In this document: piece by piece, positions 55,047 to 64,000 of the stretch
Layout: the number at the start of each line of letters is the position of its first letter
How positions within the stretch are numbered: the stretch's first letter is position 1
From: Bostrychus sinensis
Lineage: Eukaryota > Chordata > Actinopteri > Gobiiformes > Eleotridae
DNA length: 64,000 nucleotides
Assembly: GCA_020698575.1 (NCBI GenBank)
Contig: CM036245.1
Coordinates: forward strand, 12,547,479 to 12,611,478
Reading direction: 5' to 3'
Notes under the pieces: model-generated
What the model was told of the DNA's origin: nothing
What the model saw: the letters and a program-made list of their open reading frames with translations, nothing else
Database searches by the model: none
Position numbers and translations under genes: made by a program

Positions 55047-55999
55047 CACTTGGTCATTGCAAGAGCTTGATAAATTAGTAGCAATGGGGGCTGATTTAAT
55101 TTTTTGCTACAGAAAAAATAAAAATAAAAAAATTGATTGAACCAAATGAAAAATTTTAAAAGTTTGGGGGCCATCATTAGACTTTGAGACTTTTTTCCGT
55201 GGCTCATGAAGCTGGTCGATGAACCGACAGTGTGGCGAAATCGTCACAGGTGGCAGCAGCTCCTCAGGAACAGCTCTCGGTTCAGCTCGCAGCACTGTCA
55301 TCTGCACCAGGTCAAATACTTGGCATATTTTTTATACAAAGGCCTAAAACTCAGGTCAGTAAGTATAGACCCCAGTATCATCAGCCTTACATTGATATCT
55401 CCGATTCACAATAAACAAGCGCTGGCTAATACAGACTGGATTTTGCAGCTTCTCTTGACTCTGTTTGATGCTGCTTTCCTTAGAAGTCCTTGAAAATGCT
55501 TGGCTCTAAATTATTTTGTGAACTAATTTACCACACCTGGAAAAGTTTCAAAATGTGTCAATTTGACCTCTGAACTCTGTATACAATTCAACTCAAACAT
55601 TTCTTTGGAGATATGCCAGACCGAAAAAAACATGGACACCTCATCAAAAGAATTTAATCTCACTCTAAAACAGTCTGTGTGTCTGAGCGTGTGGGTGTTG
55701 GTTATAATTGAATTGGCAAAGACTTTGTTGTGTCTTCAAAATACTGAAACCTGGCATGTGCTGCAGCGTCTTGATTTCAAATTAGGCACATGGCCATCCA
55801 AAATAAAGTTCCTAATTAATACATATTACTAAAGTAAGTAGACTAGTAATTAGTCAATTAGTTCACTAAAATCCATCAATAAAAAAGTAATAGAAAAACA
55901 ACAGTACAAAAATAGTGGTAGTAGTAGCAATATTATAGCTGCAGTAGTATTATTTTTAGCAGTAATTATAGTGGTGGTAGCAGCAGTAAGTACTTTTAC
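55047..55999. other. No gene recognised; GTA tracts at 55915-55990
   Basis: Short frames on both strands near 55100-55490 show no known domain. 55915-55990 is an interrupted GTA/GCA trinucleotide run leading into AAGTACTTTTACTT. Confidence 0.4.
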
Positions 56000-56420
56000 T
56001 TAAAGGTCCCCCATCATGCGAAGTTGACTTTTTTAGAACTTTTAATCATGTTATAATGTTGTTTGCACCTCACAAACAGACCTAGAGTAGTATTTTGTTC
56101 ATTCACACATTTAAGTAATCAATCCTGTTGAGGCCGTCCCCTTCTGAAGAGCTGAAAACACTCGGTCTCACAGCTCTAAGCAGAGATCTGAAACCAAGTG
56201 GTCCTGCGCTCCATACATCACGGGACTCGTTCTAATAATTTCAGTGCTTAAATTGCCATCAGTACAAAGCTCATCAGCTCATTTATCTATCTGTTAGCGT
56301 CATGTTGCTGATAGTCATGCTAAATAGCCATTTTATGCTCTGTCCAGTTCCACAGTTGCCAGCGGGGGGCGACAGACACCTAATCCAAGCACTCTGCAAA
56401 GTAACAGCTCCCCAAAAGAA
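56000..56420 (+). mobile_element. TTAA-target element, copy 5, 3'-truncated
   Basis: TTAAAGGTCCCCCATCATGC at about 56000, then CATGTTATAATGTTGTTTGCACC, GAAAACACTCGGTCTCACAGC and TTGCCAGCGGGGGGCGACAGACACC. The right terminus is absent. Confidence 0.7.
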
Positions 56421-57565
56421 GATATTTCCATTTTAAGTTATAAAACATGAAATAATGCCTAAAAAGCAAAAGTTTTAGTTAATGTTACATTTAATACTTT
56501 TTACTTTTACTTCATTAATTTTGTTAAGCATTTCTACTTCTACTTGAGTAATATTTTTGTACAGTAATCATACTTATACTTGAGTACATATTTTGAGTAC
56601 CCCTTCCACCTCTGATAACAGGACATAAGAAAGGACTAATACAACCTCTTTTTTTCCTTTTTTTTTTTAAGCAACTGCCATTAATTTGGTGTAGACAAAT
56701 GCCGCTGACGTATCAAGGTATTTTTTTTTAAACTATTTATATCAAAATACTTTAATAGGTGCTTAGATGGTTTTCTTCAAATAAAAGAACATGGTAAAAA
56801 TGGCGCACATTCACTTTAATAGCAAAACTTCCCACAATAGCAGAAATCTATTATGGATGTATAACTGAGGCTTAGGCCAAATCTCAGAATGACTAATGGC
56901 AGGGAACTTTTCAAAGCCCTCAGTAATATGTTTCCGTACGCCTTGGCAAGAATACATTTCTCATTTGAATCTGTATCACAAAGTGTTTGAAAACCTTTGT
57001 GACGACAAGGCCACAGCGAGAACTGGTCCGAGTTGTTTCTGAGTGAAAGTGGGCAGGCTGTTGATGACTTTGTTTTGCTCCGGACGGTTTCCAGAGGACC
57101 ATATGGTGGGCGTTATGGTGTGGACCCTCTGCTCCTCTTGCCGGCTGGGCCAAGAGGAGATGACTGTGAGAGATGGCTGCTGTTGTGTTAGTGTCTGTGT
57201 GCAGAGATCTACGAGAGCAAGTCCGACTGTGGGCTGCGCCTGTGTGTGTGAAGCATGTCAGACTCACACATGTGTTATTGCGCTCAAGTGTGGGAGTGAA
57301 TATGTATGGCCAGTGTAACATGAAGAGCTCAAATGATTTTAACATTTACCAATTTTCCACACAGTCAGTTCGGGGCTGGGGCAGTTTCAACAACAAAAGA
57401 GACCATTCCCATAAGGACTCTGGACATGCTGCCAACATTATAAAAGGCTAATGTGTAAAAGTATAACTAATTCATCAAGGGGTTTTAAACCAAAAAAGGC
57501 GTAAATAAGATTTGACTAACTTAAAGATGCACTGACTTTTATTCTATGTATTTTAGCAAAACTAA
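56421..57565. other. AAGTA-rich repeat then low-copy sequence
   Basis: 56460-56620 is the AAGTACTTTTACTT-type repeat. 56890-57450 is low-copy and GC-balanced, without a recognisable exon. Confidence 0.35.
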
Positions 57566-57641
57566 TTACTCAGTCGATAGCAGCACAGCAGAAGTCATCT
57601 CTGAAAAAATGAGACTCTGAGACCTCACCTGGGCTTTGATA

Positions 57642-58508
57642 TAAAGGCCTCCATACACCAAGGCGACGATCGCCCATCTGAAGCCGTCTTAACGGTTCTT
57701 CCACGTCGCTCATTTCCGTCCTTTTGATATGTATGCGCCGTCTGCCCCCATCACTCCAGGACGGAGGCCGTCTGACTAGTTTCCTGCCGATTGGCCTTGT
57801 TGTTGAATCGGCGTCTTTGGTCTTTGGTACGAAGCGCTCTGATAGGCCTAGCACTACAGCTGCCGCGCCAATCAGCTCACGGGAATTTTAGCGGAAGTGA
57901 CGGAGTGACGAGAGGCGAAAACCACAAGAAAAACACCGCTGTGGCAGCGTACTGTCACCATACATGTCAGGAAAATGATCTTACCTGTAGCGAGGAAATG
58001 CAGTGTGACCATCAGCCGTTCTCCCACTGAAATACAGTCCCGGTAATTTGTGTTTCGACGCCGTATAATTGGCGTAAGAAGAACCTCCGACACGCAGAAC
58101 TGTTCGGGGAACAAACGCTTTCTTCTTCAAGTAACAGAGCAGCGGCACCTAATCCACACAAAACAATGCCCAAACCAACCATTATCACGCTTCCCAAATG
58201 TTCAAACAAGCTGAGAACAGTGGCAGACCAAGGCGCGCTAGATGCATATGTACTCAGTAAACATTGTGTCACTTCCGTTTATCTTTGTTCACTGGCTAGC
58301 GCCATCTGCCGCTTTGGGGGGGTAATTACATCACGCACATGCACAAGACACGATCTTTAGGTCGGCTGTCGCTTCGGTGTATGAAGAGGGAAAAAGGTCA
58401 TGCGACGTGAGGAAACGGGAGGGAACAAGAGGAGACGAGAAGAGACGAGCTGTCGCTCCGTCTTTTCGGCGGCAGTCTGGGAGTTGCCTTGGTGTATCGA
58501 GGCCTTAA
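57642..58508. mobile_element. Harbinger-like non-autonomous element
   Basis: 861 bp (57645-58505). The ends are AGGCCTCCATACACCAAGGC and, inverted, AGGCCTCGATACACCAAGGC. It is flanked by TAA at 57642-57644 and 58506-58508, the 3-bp TWA target of PIF/Harbinger. It is clearly GC-richer than its surroundings and CpG-rich. Frames on both strands (57570-58360) show no transposase motif. The host repeat (57566-57640 and 58509-58560) resembles 50816-50910. Confidence 0.82.
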
Positions 58509-58560
58509 CTAGAGCAGGGACTGATTTTTTTTTACCAATCACACACTCGGAGCAAAGAGG

Positions 58561-59109
58561 GTTGGTTGAGTGCAAGCTTGTGTACGTCTTTATGCACTGA
58601 AGTAATGATGAAGGGAGGTCCAACCGGAAAGATGCCAATTCTAGCATTACAGAAAAATAAGTATAATAAAGAGAAAAGTGAGCAGTAGAGCACAAATATG
58701 ACATTAAACAAAATAAAATGTGAATATATAGGAGGGAGGAGGAGAAATGTCACTTTTTTCCCCATTCTCAAAAACTCAGAAACAGGGTAGTGGGCCTGTA
58801 ACAGGAGAAACAAAAACTGTTTGGAAGACCTAACATTCATACACTAAATATTATAACAGACCCCCTTTGCAACAGGTTACATAGACACTATTTAAATACA
58901 CAATCAGCAGTTTAAGGCTGGATCAGTTCCCATAAGAACACTACAATGCTGTCAACGTTTTGACCTTTTGACCTTTGTGAGTGTAGTTCTCAAATATTGA
59001 CTGATTAAGGTTATGCGTTTGGTTATGCTTATGAGATTTGGCATTTGACGTTTACATAAGCAATAAAATAATATTTAAGTATATAAAGTAATATTTCCAT
59101 AATTAAGTG
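58561..59109. other. No feature recognised
   Basis: Low-copy AT-rich sequence. Confidence 0.4.
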
Positions 59110-59220
59110 GAGATTAAATGGTTGTCTGTGTGTGTCTCTGTGTCAGTCCTGAAACTGTCTAACTCCAGTCACCTGTGACCCCTAACGGGAAAAAGCAGAA
59201 ACTGGTGAATAAATGAAACA
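59110..59220 (+). mobile_element. SINE 3' end
   Basis: AATGGTTGTCTGTGTGTGTCTC and TCACCTGTGACCCCTAACGGG lead to a (GAATAAAT) tail, like 62930-63035. Confidence 0.5.
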
Positions 59221-59314
59221 TAGAGTTTCACTCAGTTGCAATAATTGTGTGTACTAAGAAGTGATGTTTGGTTGTTCCAAGCCCCTCATGTCTGAGACTA
59301 AGATAAGAGAGATT

Positions 59315-59575
59315 TGATCATTAACCAGAAGGTTGGCGGATTGTTACCAGGATTGCATACTGCCTTTGTATCCTTGGGCAAGCCTTATGACAGTTCACCC
59401 ACACACCCACCATGTGTGTTTGGTGGTGGTCGGAGGGGCCAGAGGCACAGATTGGCTGCCACATCTGTCAGTCTGCCCCAGGGCAGCTGTGGCTCACCAC
59501 CACAGAGTGTGACTGAGGAGTGAATGAATAATGCACCAAATTGTAAAGCAACTTTTAGTGTCTAGGAAAAACAAC
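59315..59575 (+). mobile_element. tRNA-type SINE, 5'-truncated
   Basis: AGAAGGTTGGCGGATTGTTACC, then CCTTGGGCAAG, GCAGCTGTGGCTCACCACC and GAATGAATAATGCACCAAATTG. The last block also ends the copy at 61835. Confidence 0.7.
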
Positions 59576-59587
59576 ATATAACAGAAC

Positions 59588-59588
<1 letters not shown>

Positions 59589-59630
<42 letters not shown>

Positions 59631-59631
59631 T
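59589..59631. repeat. ATT trinucleotide tract
   Basis: Pure (TAT)n, about 14 units. Confidence 0.95.
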
Positions 59632-60029
59632 TAAATGTTTTTGAGTCTAAGATGATGACAAAAGATTTAGCTTTCAGTAGATGCAGCTATAGTGAAGGGT
59701 CTAAAGATTTTTTGAGTTTGTGTAACAGGGTTTTTGAAAATAGTGGCTTAAGTGCATGTAAGTGCACTCATTGCTTAAGGAGAAGGATTAATGTGTCTGC
59801 AGCAGAGGACTAATGAGTGAGAGGAGATTATGTCAGAAGTGTCTTAAAGAAGGGACATAACAAGTCACATAACGATGTTAATTTAATAAATAACATGTCT
59901 TTGAGCCTGGCCAGGAGAAAACTGTTTTTAGGAGATCAAACCAAACTCAACCAACGATGATGTTTACAAGTCTTACACCAGAACTAGCTCTTGGTTTATC
60001 TCAGTGGATGCAGAGGGGCTTTTGTGTAA
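59632..60029. other. No feature recognised
   Basis: Low-copy sequence. Confidence 0.4.
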
Positions 60030-60032
60030 CCC

Positions 60033-60140
60033 AGTGGTTCCCAAAATGTGGTACCTGTCCCTCTGGTGGTACGCAGGCTCTGTCTAATGGTACTTGGGAA
60101 GTCACTGAGATTTTTTTTAAAGATCTAAAACCATTACAGT
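60033..60140 (+). mobile_element. hAT/Charlie-like element end (copy H)
   Basis: CAGTGGTTCCCAAAATGTGGTACC and CTCTGGTGGTACGCAGGCTC match the family head. No minisatellite follows. Confidence 0.6.
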
Positions 60141-61214
60141 AAAACTACAAAATGCAAAGGCTCAATTTGTAAATAAATTGTACTTTTATAGCAACATACT
60201 TTTTACTAATATTATTTAAGGTTATTAACAATACAATACGTACTTGGGTACAATTTTTGGCAAGTATGTTGTGAAAAAAGTGAGATTTGGAAATCTGTGT
60301 TTCTTATGCCTTGATTTTTACTACTACTACTTTTCCGTTCTACTTGAGTAATATTCTTTTTGAAGAAATGCTCTTATTTGAGAAAGTGAAGTAAGGAAGT
60401 AACCCACTGCTGGTCTACTGCACCACTGTCTTTCATTTAGAGCCACTCGAGAGGAAACCACACAACATCTGCAGAAGCCATTACAGTCAGACACACTCCA
60501 TCAAACCAGAGCTGAGGTATACACTCCATATGTAAAGGCCATACAAACACTTACTGCGTCTTTATTAGACTGTATCCAGCGTGTTTCTGCTCAAGTACCT
60601 GTCTGTGTGGGCGAACCATGAGAGCAGTAGCAGCCATCGCATATGATATAGAGCTGGGGTCAGGCCAGGGTTTCCTATAGTCCCAGATGTGATAATACTG
60701 AGTTTTACATTTCTCAAAACTAAAGGAAAAGTAGACATTTGTTAGTGAACAGAGAAATCTGGCTGTGTCCAGCGTCTTCACACAACAGCTGGTGTGAGCA
60801 TCAACATGTTTGTTTCACCTTTTTGGCTCACAGCTCTGTTGTCACAGATAAAAAAGGGAATCAGGGGACAGGAGCTGCAAATGAATGTCCAGATATGAAT
60901 GTAAATAGACAAAGAAAAATTTGTATGACAGACATTTGCCAGACAAACCCTGTAGTTTTCAATCTGGAGTAATCCTTATGACCATTCCTGTTTCCCTACA
61001 GACGTACTGTGTATTGTATTGCATCTACAAAAACAACAATTCTTTTGTATAGAAAAAGAATTAAGGCTGCTATTATAAAATAACTACATAGTGGCTATTT
61101 ACAGGACAACCCATTTGGTCTAAAACAAAATAACTTGCTTAGCCTTTTGTGTACACAAGTTATCAAGACAGACGGTCAAGCAGGTTTTTTGATTGATTTT
61201 GATTTTACAATTTT
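60141..61214. other. AAGTA-rich piece, otherwise nothing recognised
   Basis: 60320-60400 contains TACTACTACTTTTCCGTTCTACTTGAGTA of the AAGTA family. No exon. Confidence 0.35.
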
Positions 61215-61650
61215 ACTGTTTGTTTTTCTCTAAATGGTCTGGCCCCACCCTATCTTACTGAGTTGTTGGCAGTCTGAAACCAAAACAGGGCTTTGAGGTC
61301 ATCAAATCAACTTCTTTTAGAAGTCCCAAGAGCCAGATATAAGCACTGAGGTGATCGGGCCGTCACTGTGCCCGAGCCCAGACTCTGAAACAAGCTGCCT
61401 CCTGATGCGTACCATCACAGACATTGGTCTTTTTAATCCAGGCTTAAAACATATTTATTCCGACTAGCTTTCAACACTTAGCAATGCTATGACACACTAT
61501 TTATATTTTGTTGTACTAATGTATTTATATTTTTCTGATTTTACTATTTTATTATGATTTTATTTTGATTTTAACTGGATTTTATTGGAAAGCACTTTGG
61601 TCACCTTGAGTGTTGTAAAGGGCTCTATAAATAAATGTTGATTGATTCTG
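61215..61650 (+). mobile_element. L2-like LINE 3' end
   Basis: A decayed coding end (L-N-G-L-A-P-P-Y-L-T-E near 61233, then a S-R-L-K-T-Y-L-F-R-L-A-F block near 61440). The typical terminus has AAAGCACTTTGG, GGGCTCTATAAATAAATG and TTGATTGATT at 61590-61648. Confidence 0.78.
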
Positions 61651-61834
61651 TTTTGCTGTGGGAGATGCTCCACTTTCTTCTAGACTGTAAGGTCAGTGTC
61701 CTTATTGAAAACAATGATGTAACAGCACCGTCCTAAAGCTGCCTGCTGTGTGGCTGCTGACAGCAGGGCAACAATCAAAAAATAGAGTGGTTTTGATAGC
61801 TTACGGTTAGTAACATGTATAAATCCTCTTTTGG

Positions 61835-61985
61835 GGCAGCAGTAGCTCAGTCGGTAGAGACATTCGCCCACTAACTCAAAGGTTGGCGGTTGTGGATACA
61901 GAAGTAGTTCACCACCAGCAGCAGTGACTGAGGGGTGGATGAATAATGCACCAAATTGTAAAGCGACTTCGGGTGACTAGAAATA
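61835..61985 (+). mobile_element. tRNA-derived SINE, short
   Basis: GCAGTAGCTCAGTCGGTAGAGAC (A box) and AAAGGTTGGCGGTTG (B box) are followed directly by the terminal block TGAATAATGCACCAAATTG. Most of the body is missing. Confidence 0.72.
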
Positions 61986-62929
61986 TGAGACTAATGCATG
62001 TTTATTATGTTTCATGGAGCAGCATGCCTCAGTGAAAGTGGCAAAGTGGAGCTATGACTTCTTCTGGTGTGTAAGGACTTTTTCAGCCATGTACACAATG
62101 CCCCTTGCTGTCTAATACAGCCTTACTAGATTCCTCACACCTACTACTGTTTTCTTACTTCTGTCTTCTTACTATTTCTCTATAAACGCAAATCAGCAAC
62201 AGCATGACTTTCTTGTATAAAGAGCCCAAAAGACGTTGGTGTGACCTTCTAATGGTCCAGTAAACCTCCAAATATTTCTTCATTGTTTGGCCACACATCT
62301 GCACAACCAGGACAGTGTGAAGAGAACATCAAACTAAGATAAAAACAACTATTTCTATTGCCATGCAAATAGTTTGAAGAAAGCAGGGAAAGGTGACAAC
62401 TATCTTTTAAAAGCCATATAACCAAAAAACAAAACAAAAAACAAAACAAAAAAAAAGACAAACTGTAAGTCTAATTTAACATGAGACCAAAAACAGTAAT
62501 ATCCAACAACACCTTGATGTGTCACTCATTTTAGCAAAGCTCATTTTTTAGACATTTTTCTTGTCAGGAGTCAGTGCATTTGTTTTTTATTGGAATTTAA
62601 AACAGTATTTTTCTTTGATAGCTGCATTAGAATTGTTAAATAACAGTAAGTTGTGCAAAGTTTATTTATGCCTGCCATAAACAAAGCAAACAAATGAAAA
62701 ACAACAGCTCACACAGGGATGACTAAATGATTTTAAAGCGTGTAATCATTTGAATAAAGCTTCTCTAAGAACACTGAGCCATTTTTTGGAAATGGATGTT
62801 TTCTTAAGAAAACAACAAAATCAGCACAGTATTAATGATCCAACTGTAGATTAAAAATGCAGGAGATTTATTGTCAATTTAGACTACAAACAACTCACAG
62901 TGGCTACAGAGGAACAGTTAAAATGCATT
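61986..62929. other. No feature recognised
   Basis: AT-rich, low-copy. Confidence 0.4.
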
Positions 62930-63035
62930 TACTGGCCATTGTCCAGGGTTTATCCCATCTAAAAGCCATAGTTGCTGGGATAGGCTCTAGCCACCTGTGA
63001 CTCCTAACAGGAATAAGTGAATAAAAATGAATGAA
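62930..63035 (+). mobile_element. SINE 3' end
   Basis: CCATTGTCCAGGGTTTATCCC, TAGTTGCTGGGATAGGCTC and AACAGGAATAAGTGAATAAA end in a (GAAT) tail. Confidence 0.65.
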
Positions 63036-63639
63036 TGTAACAGAAATAATTACAGTTAACATTGTTGGTGTTGAAGAAAACAAAAAAGGTAGACTTATTT
63101 GACAAGTCTCTTTTTTTGTTTTTGTTTTATGAACCAGGCTTATCATTAGTCAGACTTGCCGGGTTTGGGGGGCATGGTGGTCCTGTGTGGAGACTGGAGG
63201 CAGTTTTTTTGGCAACCATTGCTACTGCCACCTGAAAACCCAGCTTTTATCCACAAAGACTAGACTATTCTTTGCATAAAAAACATTATGTCTGGAGCTA
63301 GGCTTGCAAAAATAACTACAGAGAAAAAAAAACATCTTTGTGTGAACTGCCAAAGAAAAGAAAAAATGTTGTACTGTGGTCTGTTGTATTTGTGGTCTTG
63401 TATTATTACTGCCACAGACATCCTCAAAGTAATTCTTCTGCCAATGCTGCTACTCCTGCAGTGTTGGCCATAACATCGCTCATGTCCAAAAAGTCACTCT
63501 GTGGATGTTTTTGGTTCCATGCTGACATACTGTAGTTGTTGTTGCTGGATCACTTTTTTGTGAGTCTAAATAATGTAGAAACTTGGATAAAAAAAGAACA
63601 GCAAACTGCAGTTTATTTTGTAAATGTGGTGAACAAAAC
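63036..63639. other. No feature recognised
   Basis: Low-copy sequence, frames at 63288-63535 unfamiliar. Confidence 0.4.
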
Positions 63640-64000
63640 CAAAGATGGAAAATAACAAGATACTATAACTCAAATATTTACAATTAAGTACACATTAGCA
63701 TACTTTTAATTGAGTAAATGATTGAGGAAAAATGTTACTTTTACTTAAGTAAAAGTTTCTTAATGAGTACAAGTATTTTGTGTGTATCTTGTGTGGCGAG
63801 TGTTAATGTATAGGAAGGTGTTTAAAAATGGTATTATAGCACAGACAAAGGTGTAATAGCAGTAGTAGTAGTGGTGGTACAGCAGTAGCAGTAGTAGTGT
63901 CTGTGAAAGTAATAATATCACTAATAGCACTTGTAGAAATAGTCCTAGTACTAGTTGTACCACAGTAGTACAGCTGTAAAGTAGTGCAGTTACAAAATAC
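63640..64000. repeat. AAGTA-type repeat with AGT/AGC trinucleotides
   Basis: TTACTTTTACTTAAGTAAAAG at about 63735-63760, then interrupted AGT/GCA tracts at 63856-63985 up to the window edge. Confidence 0.6.

Noticed and set aside
57570..58360. Overlapping frames on both strands as a host gene or CpG-island promoter
   Set aside because: They fall inside the Harbinger-like element bounded by TAA duplications. No transposase or host domain is visible.
61835..61910. tRNA genes at the A/B-box-like sequences (also 15700, 21040, 51790, 52350)
   Set aside because: They lack a foldable acceptor stem and full cloverleaf, and they run into SINE bodies shared between copies.
1..64000. An undescribed multi-gene system such as a defence or biosynthetic cluster
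   Set aside because: Only one host exon is supportable. The rest is transposon-derived or low-copy non-coding vertebrate DNA.

Overview
This is a stretch of nuclear DNA from a ray-finned (teleost) fish. It is AT-rich and non-coding for almost its whole length. It is packed with transposon families typical of fish: Tc1/mariner, hAT/Charlie-like, TTAA-target, Harbinger-like and Mutator-like elements, Rex1/CR1, L2 and RTE LINEs, tRNA-derived SINEs and a Ty3/gypsy-type solo LTR. Microsatellites are abundant. There is no operon structure, no CRISPR array and no bacterial or phage gene.

One host gene exon is clear. Positions 2026-2960 (+) are the terminal coding exon of slc12a9, encoding the C-terminal cytosolic domain of a cation-chloride cotransporter family member. 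It starts at a good splice acceptor and ends in TGA, with an AATAAA directly behind the stop. Bases 1-2025 are read as the preceding intron. From about 3 kb to 64 kb I find no further exon I can defend, so this is an intergenic region or a very long intron of an unseen gene.

Layout: 3.1-5.5 kb, two related TIR elements around a hAT-like element with an internal minisatellite; 6.4-7.4 kb, SINE pieces with the same minisatellite; 8.5-9.4 kb, a Tc1 fragment and an unclassified repeat; 10.2-11.8 kb, minisatellite-bearing hAT-like DNA hosting a 556-bp MITE; 12.8-17.3 kb, TIR elements, a TTAA element and a split Tc1 copy with a minisatellite; 18.1-19.4 kb, a Tc1 end joined to a long ACT/ACA array hosting a 134-bp hAT-type insert; 21.1-22.8 kb, a 5'-truncated frameshifted LINE; 23.6-26.5 kb, two TTAA elements, one hosting a hAT-like copy; 27.4-29.1 kb, an RTE LINE and an interrupted SINE; 30.1-32.8 kb, a TTAA element with a nested element, a trinucleotide array, an inverted repeat and a solo LTR; 36-38 kb, GAGTC-rich repeats and TTAA elements; 40.5-44.7 kb, a Tc1 copy split by an L2 piece, a hairpin-bearing MITE and a three-deep nest; 47-53 kb, Tc1, hAT, RTE, L2 and SINE remnants; 57.6-58.5 kb, a Harbinger-like element; 59-64 kb, SINE and L2 ends and microsatellites.

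I found no new multi-gene system. The unusual content is structural: a repeat family that carries and spreads a roughly 11-bp GGTTTAGTCCT minisatellite, a minimal TIR-to-TIR Tc1 palindrome, several datable nests, an inverted repeat with matching internal rearrangement, and a handful of low-copy islands that could be conserved regulatory elements. Family names rest on recognition of ends, target duplications and residual coding motifs, not on a database search.
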